From NCBI RefSeq assembly GCF_026625565.1, contig NZ_CP112998.1:5334501-5398500 (forward strand): a stretch of DNA of 64,000 nt. Direction: 5' to 3'. Position 1 is the first letter of the stretch. The number at the start of each line of letters is the position of its first letter. Shown here piece after piece: positions 53,739 through 62,617 of the stretch. The DNA comes from Dyadobacter pollutisoli. GTDB lineage: Bacteria; Bacteroidota; Bacteroidia; Cytophagales; Spirosomataceae. Made by a program: the position numbers and the translations under genes. Under the pieces are notes generated by a model, which ran no database searches, was not told where the DNA came from, and was given only the letters and a program-made list of their open reading frames with translations.

Positions 53739-54971
53739 ATGAATTCTGTACATAACAGACGAAATTTCTTAAAAACAGGCAGCCTCACAGCCCTCGTGGC
53801 GGCGCTCGGTAGTGACATTGTTTTTGCTGATCATTTACCCAAAGGATATATTCCGGTGCTACTGGAAGAAGGCGATGCATTAAAAGGAAAAAGCCCTGAA
53901 ATGATAGTGCAAGGTGACAAACCCTGGAACGTGGAATCACCGGTGCACCTGCTCGACGACCGCATTACCCCCGTAGACAAAATGTTTATCCGTAACAATG
54001 GCCTGGTCCCTGAAAAGATCGACGTCAGCAACTGGACGCTTACTATAGACGGAGAATCGGCCAAGGCACCGAAAACCTATACACTGGCAGACCTGAAAAA
54101 GCGATTCAAAACTTATACGTACCAGCTGGTTCTCGAATGTGGCGGAAACGGCCGCTCGGGCTTTCAACCGCAGACTTCGGGCAATCAATGGGGCCAGGGT
54201 GCCGTACATTGCGCTTCCTGGACCGGTGTGAGATTGAAAGACATTCTCGCGGATGTGGGCATTAAAGATGATGCCGTATACATTGGCTATCATTCCAAAG
54301 ATATTCACCTGAGCCGCGACCCAAAGAAAGAATCCATTTCGCGCGGCGTGCCGATCAGTAAAGCAATGGAAAATGAAACATTGCTGGCCTGGCAGGTGAA
54401 TGGTCAGGATATTCCCGAATTTCATGGGTATCCGCTCCGGCTTGTGATCGGTGGCTGGCCTGCATCGGTTTCCGGTAAATGGCTCAGTGGCATTTCGGTG
54501 CGCAATAAAGTACACGACGGTGCCAAAATGGACGGGCATAGCTATAGAATCCCAAGAAACCCGGTGGCTCCGGGAGAAGAAGTACCGCAGACTGATCAGT
54601 ACTTCAAGATTATTGAGTCAATGCCGGTGAAATCATTGATCACTTATCCCAAATCCGGTGCAATGATCACGGCGGAAACCGAGCTGGCCTTACGCGGACA
54701 TGCCTGGGCAGGAGATCGTTCCGTTAAAAAAGTGGAAGTTTCCATCGATTTCGGCGCTACCTGGAAGGATTGCAAACTGGAACTGCCTGTTAACCGGCTC
54801 GCGTGGCAACATTGGAATACCAGGCTAAAATTTCCTGTAAAAGGATATTACGAAGTGTGGGTACGGGCTACCGACAATAATGGTGTTGCACAGCCCATGG
54901 TATCTCCCGCCTGGAATCCGGGTGGCTACCTCAACAATGCATGTGAAAGAATTGCGGTGAAAGTCGGTTAA
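53739..54971 (+). CDS. Sulfite oxidase-type molybdopterin oxidoreductase (SorA-like), Tat-exported
   Basis: 410 aa from the ATG at 53739; an upstream in-frame TTG is less likely. Tat signal HNRRNFLKTGSLTALVAAL. The sulfite oxidase fold shows the molybdenum-ligand Cys134 in LVLECGGNGRSGF, then HCASWTGVRLKDIL, HGYPLRLVIGGWPASVSGKW and the dimerisation domain (VEVSIDFGATWKDCKLE). It oxidises sulfite to sulfate in the periplasm, passing electrons to a cytochrome c; the gene 10 nt downstream encodes that type of protein. The substrate could also be another sulfur compound. Confidence 0.92.
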   Translation: MNSVHNRRNFLKTGSLTALVAALGSDIVFADHLPKGYIPVLLEEGDALKGKSPEMIVQGDKPWNVESPVHLLDDRITPVDKMFIRNNGLVPEKIDVSNWTLTIDGESAKAPKTYTLADLKKRFKTYTYQLVLECGGNGRSGFQPQTSGNQWGQGAVHCASWTGVRLKDILADVGIKDDAVYIGYHSKDIHLSRDPKKESISRGVPISKAMENETLLAWQVNGQDIPEFHGYPLRLVIGGWPASVSGKWLSGISVRNKVHDGAKMDGHSYRIPRNPVAPGEEVPQTDQYFKIIESMPVKSLITYPKSGAMITAETELALRGHAWAGDRSVKKVEVSIDFGATWKDCKLELPVNRLAWQHWNTRLKFPVKGYYEVWVRATDNNGVAQPMVSPAWNPGGYLNNACERIAVKVG

Positions 54972-54981
54972 CAATCTGCAA

Positions 54982-55386
54982 ATGATGAAAATCTTATTAG
55001 TACTGGTAGCAGCATTGGGCATGGTTTCCAATATTTTTACCCAAAAACCGGAATCAACAAACTCCGTCGGCAGTGGTCTCGTGGTCGCCATGGACACATT
55101 GAAGAGGGACACTCAGACAGGTTTGATCGAGGATGAAAACCTTTATATGGTCAAAGCGCAGTGTACCAGCTGTCATTCGTCGAAACTGATTCTTCAGAAC
55201 CGGTTTACCAGAGACGGCTGGAAGCAAAAAATCCGTTGGATGCAGGCCAATCACAACCTCTGGAACTTGGGAGATACCGAAAAGCAAGTGCTCGACTATT
55301 TGGAAAAATACTACGCTCCTACCGCTGCCGTGGCCAGAAGGGCACCATTGAAAGACATCAAATGGTACAAGCTGGAACAGAAATGA
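54982..55386 (+). CDS. Monoheme cytochrome c, probable electron acceptor of the sulfite dehydrogenase (SorB-like)
   Basis: 134 aa; signal peptide ending NIFTQ, one heme site CTSCH (residues 61-65) and a likely axial Met in IRWMQANHNLWNLG. Size and operon position (10-nt gap) match the SorB subunit of SorAB sulfite:cytochrome c oxidoreductases. It carries electrons from the Mo centre to the respiratory chain (inference from context). Confidence 0.85.
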   Translation: MMKILLVLVAALGMVSNIFTQKPESTNSVGSGLVVAMDTLKRDTQTGLIEDENLYMVKAQCTSCHSSKLILQNRFTRDGWKQKIRWMQANHNLWNLGDTEKQVLDYLEKYYAPTAAVARRAPLKDIKWYKLEQK

Positions 55387-55434
55387 GGGAAACAATCTTT
55401 ATATTTATCGTTTCAAATGTTATGAATTTTCCGC

Positions 55435-56004
55435 GTGTTTAGTTTTCGTTTCCTCACTTCAAGTTTACCCGTTCATTACCTGTTTGTTGCAATGCTGGCG
55501 CTGGGAGTCGTATCCTCTGCACAAAGCCAACCACTCATTAAGCCCGACAGGCATATTCAAAAGAGTAGTGATTTACCCAATCCATTAAAAGCAGAAGTGA
55601 TCGGCATTCAGGATGGAGATACCATTGAACTGAAATTTTTATACACCGGAAAAAAGGCGGGGCATCGCATGGGAAAACCGGTAAGGATCCGGTTCCTGCA
55701 TGTTAACTGCCCGGAACGTGGCAAGCCGTATTACAAGGTTGCCAAACAATTTACAAGCGACAAATGCTTTCGTAAAATGGTTAGTATCAGGCACACCGGC
55801 GAGTTTGACAAATATGGTCGGTTGCTCGGCGAGGTGATCTTGCCTGATGGGAGGGTTTTAAATAAGGAACTTGTCAAAAAAGGGCTGGCCGTACATTTTA
55901 AAAAATATTCGAGCAGTACTGAATACTCTAACCTGGAAATTCAGGCCAGGAAGCAAAAACTGGGCATATGGAGCCAGCAGGGATTTTTTTTCGGTAAACT
56001 ATAA
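55435..56004 (+). CDS. Secreted thermonuclease (SNase) family protein
   Basis: 189 aa from a GTG at 55435, giving a signal peptide that ends SAQSQ; an internal ATG at 55492 is possible. The staphylococcal-nuclease OB-fold is shown by AEVIGIQDGDTIEL (Ca-binding Asp), PVRIRFLHVNCPERG (Arg and Glu) and DKYGRLLGEVILPDGR (second Arg). It cleaves DNA and RNA near the cell surface. It starts 48 nt after the cytochrome gene. Confidence 0.9.
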   Translation: MFSFRFLTSSLPVHYLFVAMLALGVVSSAQSQPLIKPDRHIQKSSDLPNPLKAEVIGIQDGDTIELKFLYTGKKAGHRMGKPVRIRFLHVNCPERGKPYYKVAKQFTSDKCFRKMVSIRHTGEFDKYGRLLGEVILPDGRVLNKELVKKGLAVHFKKYSSSTEYSNLEIQARKQKLGIWSQQGFFFGKL

Positions 56005-56014
56005 TTAAAAGTCA

Positions 56015-56629
56015 ATGAGTTCGTCGGCGGCGCTTTATCAGATCTTGTACCAGCATGAAACGCTTTTTCATTTGGGAGAATATCCTGTGCAGCCAGTTGC
56101 AGAAGTCGCGATTAACGAACCTGAGGTCAAAGAAACAGCCGCCCCTGTTTCTAAAACCGCAGTTGCATCTCCGGTTTTAGAAACTCCCGTTATTGCCAAC
56201 GTGAATGTAGCACCAGTACAAGCCCCTCCAGCACCTGTATCCGCCAGTTTCCCGGCATTGAAACATTCGGTACTGATCCTGATCGATGAGCCGAAACAAA
56301 AAGAAATGATCGTTTCGGAATCGTTGTTTCTGGATAATATTCTAAAAGCCGTGGGTCATTCTACGGAAACCTCGGATATTCTTAATTTCAGTTTCCTTCC
56401 CGGACAAGACGCCAGGACTGTACTTGCCGAGAAAAGTACAAACTTCTTTATCACATTCGGAGTACCGCTCATTAAGCTGCAACTGGACTTACTATTAATG
56501 CCTTACACTCCAAAAATGGTTGACGGCATCTGGTTCCTGCTCACCGATCCGCTGGTCGTCATCGAAGCTGACCGTAATCTTAAGAAAAAACTCTGGCAAG
56601 CATTACAGAAGATGTTTGAAATGTCCTAA
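56015..56629 (+). CDS. Protein of unknown function with Pro/Ala/Val-rich linker
   Basis: 204 aa, cytoplasmic. A short N-terminal segment (SSAALYQILYQHETLFHLGE), a low-complexity P/A/V linker (about 30-82), and a globular C-domain: HSVLILIDEPKQKEMIVSES, DILNFSFLPGQDA, LMPYTPKMVDGIWFLLTDPLV, ending KKLWQALQKMF. The final LW..L pattern recalls small replication-associated subunits of Bacteroidota, but this likeness is too weak for a call. It is 10 nt after the nuclease gene. Confidence 0.7.
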   Translation: MSSSAALYQILYQHETLFHLGEYPVQPVAEVAINEPEVKETAAPVSKTAVASPVLETPVIANVNVAPVQAPPAPVSASFPALKHSVLILIDEPKQKEMIVSESLFLDNILKAVGHSTETSDILNFSFLPGQDARTVLAEKSTNFFITFGVPLIKLQLDLLLMPYTPKMVDGIWFLLTDPLVVIEADRNLKKKLWQALQKMFEMS

Positions 56630-56694
56630 TTCCCAATAGCTTACCTTTTTTAATAGCCGATCATCACAATAATGTAGGGATATTCTCTGTTTTC

Positions 56695-57864
56695 ATGGAT
56701 AATCGCAGGCTAATCCATGATACACTTATGGCCAAATTGACTGAATACATTGCGAACTGGTTTCGTCCGAAGGAGTCCGACGAGAATCAATACTATGATG
56801 ATGAACCTGTTGAGGTCCAGGAAAGCGTCACGAGACCTGCCGAATTTGTTCCAGAAAACAGATATATCCAGGCGGTGGAAGCACCGGTTGCCCGGGTAGC
56901 TGAGCAACAACTGACCCCGCAGCCGATCGAAATCCCGAAAATTGAAGTACAGATTCCTTACTGGCTGGAAGACGAGGATACCTTGCGGGACGAGGGTGTT
57001 TTGTTCGGACTTTCGGAGTCGGACCCGCACGAGAAAACCGATATAATCCAAAAATACTTCTCCAATCTGGCAGCCGGTCACATAGCTAACATTGAGGAGC
57101 ACAATGAGCGGATACAGGAACTTAACCTGTTCATTGGCCAGAAAAATAACCGGATCGAGGAACTGCAGGAAAAGCTTAAAAACCCTGCTGACCGTTCTGA
57201 AAAAGAGCACCATTTGCCTCGTACGCTGATAGGCATTACACTATGCGTCGCCATGTGCGTGGGTAACTTTTTCCTGATCCGGGAATCATTAAAACCTGTG
57301 TTTGCCGATAATTCCTGGATCGCCCTCGGCGTATTTCTGGCGGGTATGTTCAGTCTTTTCGGACGAATTTCTCTGTTTCATGACACCGAATCACGGGTGA
57401 CCTGGAAAGCATTACTTGAAGAAATAGGGTTGCCTTTTGCGGCTGCGCTATTTGTTTTTGCCAATGTGATCACGCATCAAACCTGGTGGCAGGCGTTTGC
57501 ATTGTTTGTGTTTGTATTCTTCCTCTTTCTTTTCGCCGGAAAACTGCTGCTCAGCAACATTACAGTATTACGCAATGACCTGCAAGCCTGGTTGAACATC
57601 CGTAAAGACCGCCAGGATTCTGTTGACAATCACTACAATTGGGAAACGGAATGCCACACTTTACAGGAAGAAATCGACGAGTTGAGGGTGAAAAAATGGC
57701 AGGTACTCCGCGAGCAAAGCAATGCAGAAACAGAACGCGATCGCCTCAATGCTAAGCGAGATATGCTGATTAAACTGTTTGAAAGCGAGTTTTATCTGGC
57801 CAGACGAATGAAAAATGAACTGACGACCCGTCAGCTTAATCTAATTCAAAAAGGCAGCAAATAG
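56695..57864 (+). CDS. Coiled-coil membrane protein, unknown function
   Basis: 389 aa (internal ATG at 56728 possible). An acidic N-terminal tail, a coiled coil (about 125-165), four membrane spans (about 178-195, 208-224, 246-260, 265-287) and a second coiled coil to the end (QEEIDELRVKKWQVLREQSN; ETERDRLNAKRD). No signal peptide or enzyme motif. The next gene has the same plan, so the two probably form one membrane complex (inference). I do not recognise the family. Confidence 0.75.
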   Translation: MDNRRLIHDTLMAKLTEYIANWFRPKESDENQYYDDEPVEVQESVTRPAEFVPENRYIQAVEAPVARVAEQQLTPQPIEIPKIEVQIPYWLEDEDTLRDEGVLFGLSESDPHEKTDIIQKYFSNLAAGHIANIEEHNERIQELNLFIGQKNNRIEELQEKLKNPADRSEKEHHLPRTLIGITLCVAMCVGNFFLIRESLKPVFADNSWIALGVFLAGMFSLFGRISLFHDTESRVTWKALLEEIGLPFAAALFVFANVITHQTWWQAFALFVFVFFLFLFAGKLLLSNITVLRNDLQAWLNIRKDRQDSVDNHYNWETECHTLQEEIDELRVKKWQVLREQSNAETERDRLNAKRDMLIKLFESEFYLARRMKNELTTRQLNLIQKGSK

Positions 57865-57943
57865 CTTTTTCAATCAGCTATCAACGACGTTGGTGGCCTG
57901 GTTTTTACAATATTATCATTCGATCAACCCAAAAATTTAGGTT

Positions 57944-59335
57944 ATGAACGAGCAAAATCCAAACGAAAACGGCGATTACCAACACGGCTACACCCGTGGG
58001 ATGGAGGGAATTGACCGTCAGGTTTACGAATCATATTTGTCCAGTAATGTCAACCATGACTGGATCCAGGATCGGATCACCTCTAAAAGCGCGGAACTTT
58101 CGTCCGTTAAAGTCCGGCACCAAGACACACTTCGCGAGCATAAGACGGCCTACGACAGACTGCAAAGCGAAGTAATGGGCCTTAACAATGCTGCGAAGCA
58201 AATGAAGGACCTGGAAACTTCAATCGCTGACATTGACACCACCACCGAGCAGCTAAAAGAAAGGCGTGCCGACAAAGCACCATCATACTCATTGATTGCC
58301 GGGCTGATATTCTTAGCCGCCGGTATTTCTTTCATTGCGGGTGACCTTATTATTTCGCATGAAATTGTAGCATATGCGCTGAATATTAGAAATTCCAATG
58401 AAGCCTGGGCATTTGCGATCGGGCTGGCAATGTTATCTATTCTGTTGAAACCCGCCTATGACCGCCTGGTTGAAGAGCCTTACCATAAAGACGATTCACC
58501 GAAGGCAAAATCACGGTACGCTGGTTTTAAACTGGTGCTTTCCATTTTTGCGATCGTTACATTGATCGTGCTTGGCTGGTTCAGGTATGAAGCCTACCGG
58601 ACAGACAAATTGAAGGAAGCGATCAATAAATCGGTTAAAAACCTGCAATTGAACGCTGTTGACCCATTGACAGGCGCACCAGTAAACAGTCCGGAGCTGA
58701 CCAATAAAATTGAGGAGGCACTGCGTAATTCAGACCAGCTGAACCTTGACCTGGTCAACAGCCCGTGGGCACTTTTGTCATTTGTATTGAGCGGGGTCCT
58801 TTTCGCAATCGCAGGTGCAGTTTCACTCGGTATGGCATTACCCGTTCTGCAGGGTTTCTGGTACCGATGGCTGCAAGTCGATCCGAAGTTATGGAGATTA
58901 CGACGCCGAAGAAAAAGAATATTGAAACAAATGGAGCCGTTGCAGCAAGCATTGACACAACATTTGACACAAAAAAGTATTCTTGAAAATGATATCGCCG
59001 TATTGCCTAAGTTAGAAGAGCTGAAACAAGAAGAAGCTAAAATTAAAGCCGAAATCGAAAGTCTTGAAAACGAACGCAAGCAGGCGCTGACCAATAGCCG
59101 TATCCAGTCATTCGGAGATGGTTACGCGCATGGACAGGTGAGTCGGGATGTGATGGGAGAAGAGGAATATGACTCGTGGCGCAATAGTCATCTGTCCGTT
59201 TCTAACCTGGCGTTACGTGCCAAATCCAATGCAGCTTCGGACCGGGCGGTGCCGAGAACAAAGAGCAATGGGATGCGCCCGCACCAGGCGATCCGGAAAG
59301 CAATTACAGATCGTTTTGACGAAAACAATTCATAG
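57944..59335 (+). CDS. Coiled-coil membrane protein, unknown function (partner of 56695 gene)
   Basis: 463 aa. An N-terminal GYTRGMEGIDRQVYESYL element, coiled coil about 45-110, membrane spans about 115-135, 153-170, 195-212 and 274-300, and a long coiled coil (about 320-390). The end contains GDGYAHGQVSRDVMGEEEYD, resembling the N-terminal element (a G-Y-x-x-G pattern followed by x-V/M...Y), and a basic tail. The repeated GY.HG/GYTRG element at both ends may mark a binding motif. Function unknown; it is 79 nt after the related gene. Confidence 0.75.
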   Translation: MNEQNPNENGDYQHGYTRGMEGIDRQVYESYLSSNVNHDWIQDRITSKSAELSSVKVRHQDTLREHKTAYDRLQSEVMGLNNAAKQMKDLETSIADIDTTTEQLKERRADKAPSYSLIAGLIFLAAGISFIAGDLIISHEIVAYALNIRNSNEAWAFAIGLAMLSILLKPAYDRLVEEPYHKDDSPKAKSRYAGFKLVLSIFAIVTLIVLGWFRYEAYRTDKLKEAINKSVKNLQLNAVDPLTGAPVNSPELTNKIEEALRNSDQLNLDLVNSPWALLSFVLSGVLFAIAGAVSLGMALPVLQGFWYRWLQVDPKLWRLRRRRKRILKQMEPLQQALTQHLTQKSILENDIAVLPKLEELKQEEAKIKAEIESLENERKQALTNSRIQSFGDGYAHGQVSRDVMGEEEYDSWRNSHLSVSNLALRAKSNAASDRAVPRTKSNGMRPHQAIRKAITDRFDENNS

Positions 59336-59367
59336 TTTCTTAAATTGGGGGCTGATATCTGAATAAT

Positions 59368-59877
59368 ATGATTGAAACCCCCCATTTAAGAATTGTACCC
59401 TGTGACGACACACTATTTGATGCGATACGCATGGGTAATAATACACTGGCCCGCGTTATGGGCGTAAACGTCCCCAAAAAGTGGACCGAGTTCCGGGACA
59501 CATTCACCCCTTCCTACCATCGCTGGAAAGCGCACCCTCCTCTTCGTGACTGGTGGGTGTACCTCATTATTTACGTTCCTGACAATCAGCTAATCGGCTC
59601 CTGCGGCTACAAAGGGGAACCCGATGCTAACGGTATGGTAGAGATCGGCTATGAAATCATGCCCTCTCATCGTTTGAAAGGCCTGGGTACTGAGACAGCC
59701 CGGGGATTACTGGATCACGCGCTCAAACAAAGCGCTGTCCGGAGGGTGATAGCCCATACTTTGGCGGAAGAAAATGCATCCGCACATATTCTTGAAAAGC
59801 TTGGTTTTGCACAGACAGAGGATGTCAATGACCCGGAAGACGGCCAGCTCTGGCGTTGGGAAATTGTAAAGAAATAA
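59368..59877 (+). CDS. GNAT family N-acetyltransferase (RimJ/RimL type)
   Basis: 169 aa. The acetyltransferase core shows IETPHLRIVPCDDTL, LIGSCGYKGEPD, GMVEIGYEIMPSHRLKGLGT (acetyl-CoA P-loop R.KGLGT), ALKQSAVRRVIAHTLAEENA and HILEKLGF. RimJ/RimL-type enzymes acetylate N-terminal or small-molecule amines; the substrate is unknown. It lies 32 nt after the coiled-coil gene. Confidence 0.93.
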   Translation: MIETPHLRIVPCDDTLFDAIRMGNNTLARVMGVNVPKKWTEFRDTFTPSYHRWKAHPPLRDWWVYLIIYVPDNQLIGSCGYKGEPDANGMVEIGYEIMPSHRLKGLGTETARGLLDHALKQSAVRRVIAHTLAEENASAHILEKLGFAQTEDVNDPEDGQLWRWEIVKK

Positions 59878-60017
59878 TGATTTCAGGTGGAACATTAGTC
59901 CTATTGTAACGGATCTTAGTAATTAAAAAATAATTGCACTGGATTAATAAAGTTTTGGCTTAATTGATTACCTTAATTTTCAGAATGCAATAAATCCACA
60001 CCCTTGTCTCTTACACT

Positions 60018-61736
60018 ATGATTGCGATCTCAAAGGATACCTATCCCTGGCTGAAAAATTACCCGGAAGGCATTCCATATGAAATAAATCCCGACGCATA
60101 CGTTTCGCTGCTTGAAATGATGGAAATCAGTTTCAGGGACAATGCTGAAAAGGCTGCGTATGTCAACATGGGTAAGGAGATGACTTTTGGCAGATTGGAT
60201 GAGCTATCGAGAAATTTTGCGGCTTATCTGCAAAGTATCGGACTGAACCAGGGCGACCGCATTGCATTACAAATGCCCAATATGCTGCAATATCCGGTGG
60301 CAATGATGGGTGCTCTGCGTGCCGGGCTGGTGATTGTTAACACCAATCCGCTGTACACTCCGCGTGAAATGCAGCACCAGTTTAAAGACTCCGGGGCGAA
60401 AGCCATACTGATCCTCGCCAATTTTGCTGTTAACCTCGAAAAGATCATTGAAAATACCAATATTCAGCATGTGATCATTACGGAGATCGGCGATTTGCTG
60501 GGCTTCCCTAAAAAGCTCATTGTGAACGCGGTAGTGAAGTACATCAAGAAAATGGTACCGGAATACCATATCAAAAACGCTGTCAGCTTCTCGACCGCGC
60601 TGTCCATTGGTTCCGGCGTTACCTATAAGCGACCAAATGTCTCCGGCCTGGATACTGCATTTATACAATATACCGGCGGAACAACCGGCGTATCGAAAGG
60701 TGCCATGCTCAACCACCGAAACCTGATCGCTAATGTGGAGGGTATTAATGAATGGCTGATGTCCAAAATGAGGAAATCAGAAACAACCGGGCAGCTTACA
60801 TTAATTGCCGCATTACCGTTATACCACGTTTTTGCAATGACGATCAATGGATTGTGCGGGATCAAATGGGGCGCATTGAATGTCATGATCACCAATCCTA
60901 AGGATATCCCGGCTTTTGTAAAAGAGTTAAAAAAACACCGCTTCAATATTTTTCCCGGCCTGAATACACTTTTCAATGGCCTGTTGAACAATCCTGATTT
61001 TGCCACAGTCGATTTCACGGATCTCAAAATCACCATTGCAGGCGGAATGGCGTTGCAAAAAATCGTGGCGGAGCGCTGGGAAAAAGCTACTGGCTGCCCA
61101 CTGGTGGAAGGATATGGATTATCCGAGACTTCTCCCGTTTTGTCTGTAAACCCGCTGGACGGACATCACAAACCAGGCACTATAGGCTTGCCTTTCCCAA
61201 GTACCGAAATGCGTATTTTGAGGGATGATGAAACCTGGGCTACACCTGGTGAGAGAGGCGAAATATGTGCAAAAGGTCCGCAAATTATGCTGGGCTACTA
61301 CAATCGACCGGACGAAACTGCGAAAGTGATACTGGAAGATGAAAGCGGCCGGTGGTTTAAAACGGGAGATATCGGAATTGAAGACCCTGATGGTTTTTTC
61401 AAGATCGTTGACCGCAAAAAAGACATGATCCTCGTATCAGGATTTAATGTATATCCGAACGAAATAGAGGACGTGGTAGCACAATGTCCTGGTGTAATGG
61501 AGGTGGCGTGTGTGGGCGTGCCGGACGAAAAATCAGGAGAGTTGGTAAAGATATTTGTGGTCAAAAAAGACCCCGAACTCACCGAAGAAATAGTAAAAGC
61601 TTTTTGCAAAGAAAACCTCACAGGCTACAAATGTCCTCGGAAAATCGAGTTCCGCAAGGAGCTGCCTAAGACCAATGTAGGGAAGATACTCCGACGCGCA
61701 CTCCGGGAAGAAGAAATGGCGAAAGTTGCCAAATAA
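60018..61736 (+). CDS. fadD: Long-chain fatty-acid-CoA ligase (AMP-forming)
   Basis: 572 aa, the usual FadD length. ANL superfamily motifs are YTGGTTGVSKGAMLNHRN (P-loop, about 216), the GYGLSETSPV segment (about 365), GDIGIEDPDGFFKIVDRKKD (hinge and Asp), GFNVYPNEIE and the C-terminal catalytic Lys in PKTNVGKILRR. Activates fatty acids to acyl-CoA with ATP. Not adjacent to beta-oxidation genes here. The lipid hydrolases elsewhere in the window would supply free fatty acids (inference). Confidence 0.94.
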   Translation: MIAISKDTYPWLKNYPEGIPYEINPDAYVSLLEMMEISFRDNAEKAAYVNMGKEMTFGRLDELSRNFAAYLQSIGLNQGDRIALQMPNMLQYPVAMMGALRAGLVIVNTNPLYTPREMQHQFKDSGAKAILILANFAVNLEKIIENTNIQHVIITEIGDLLGFPKKLIVNAVVKYIKKMVPEYHIKNAVSFSTALSIGSGVTYKRPNVSGLDTAFIQYTGGTTGVSKGAMLNHRNLIANVEGINEWLMSKMRKSETTGQLTLIAALPLYHVFAMTINGLCGIKWGALNVMITNPKDIPAFVKELKKHRFNIFPGLNTLFNGLLNNPDFATVDFTDLKITIAGGMALQKIVAERWEKATGCPLVEGYGLSETSPVLSVNPLDGHHKPGTIGLPFPSTEMRILRDDETWATPGERGEICAKGPQIMLGYYNRPDETAKVILEDESGRWFKTGDIGIEDPDGFFKIVDRKKDMILVSGFNVYPNEIEDVVAQCPGVMEVACVGVPDEKSGELVKIFVVKKDPELTEEIVKAFCKENLTGYKCPRKIEFRKELPKTNVGKILRRALREEEMAKVAK

Positions 61737-61803
61737 GGGCAATCTGGAATTAGGTTTATGTATATTTAGGCGAACAAGTTCTCAACCTTGAAAGCCAGAA
61801 TAT

Positions 61804-62535
61804 ATGAATCTACACCGGAAAACTTTGGTATTATTACACGGACATGGCATAGATGATACGATTTGGGACAATCTCGACGCAGTACTAAATGAGTATTTTA
61901 CAATAGTAAGGCCGAACATTTCGCTCTTCACATTCTGCCAGTCCGTAGAAGATTATGCCGATGAACTTCATCGCTTTATCACCAACGCTAATATCCACAA
62001 ATGCACGCTGATAGGCCACTCCATGGGCGGCTACATTGCACTCGCTTTCGCTGAAAAATATCCGGGAATGCTGGAAGGTTTCGCGCTATTCCATTCCACA
62101 GCTTATGCCGACGACGAAGCAAAAAAACATCAGCGAAACCAGATGATCGAGCTGCTGAAAAATCACGGGGCCGAAACATTCATTAAAAATACCGCAGGTA
62201 ACCTTTTTGGCGAGCGATACAAAGAACTCTATCCAGAGAGGATCAAAGAACATATCAGCTATTTCGGAAAATTACCTGCTGACGCACTCATAGCGGGTAT
62301 AGTTGCCATGCGTAACCGTCCCGACAGAACGCACGTCCTTCACTCAATGCCCTTCCCAATATTGTTTATCATTGGTATGCAGGACAAGCTAATACCTTTC
62401 GAAAGCCTCATCAGCCTTTCCGAATTCCCGAAACAAAGCTATCCATTCATTCTGGCCGAAGCAGGCCATTTGGGCATGGTCGAACGACCGGATGCGACGG
62501 CACGGATGATCACCTGGTACATGGGCAAAATTTAA
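61804..62535 (+). CDS. Alpha/beta hydrolase
   Basis: 243 aa, cytoplasmic. VLLHGHGIDDTIWDNL (oxyanion), nucleophile Ser in CTLIGHSMGGYIALAFAEKY (about 73), acid in IGMQDKLIPFE (about 193) and His in AEAGHLGMVERP (about 220). The full catalytic triad is present. Belongs to the general esterase/lyase-like group; the substrate is not predictable. It starts 67 nt after the acyl-CoA ligase. Confidence 0.92.
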   Translation: MNLHRKTLVLLHGHGIDDTIWDNLDAVLNEYFTIVRPNISLFTFCQSVEDYADELHRFITNANIHKCTLIGHSMGGYIALAFAEKYPGMLEGFALFHSTAYADDEAKKHQRNQMIELLKNHGAETFIKNTAGNLFGERYKELYPERIKEHISYFGKLPADALIAGIVAMRNRPDRTHVLHSMPFPILFIIGMQDKLIPFESLISLSEFPKQSYPFILAEAGHLGMVERPDATARMITWYMGKI

Positions 62536-62563
62536 GTCAGAAAAAACTCAATCTTGTCATCAA

Positions 62564-62608
62564 AAACAGGTCAGCTTTCGTTATGTATTATTGAAAGCTG
62601 ACCTGTTT
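62564..62608. terminator. Long hairpin between the two hydrolase genes
   Basis: Perfect 16-bp inverted repeat (AAACAGGTCAGCTTTC / GAAAGCTGACCTGTTT) with a 13-nt loop, 28 nt past the first hydrolase stop and ending 9 nt before the ATG at 62618. It could act as terminator in either direction or cover the ribosome-binding region of the following gene. Confidence 0.75.
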
Positions 62609-62617
62609 ACACTAAAT

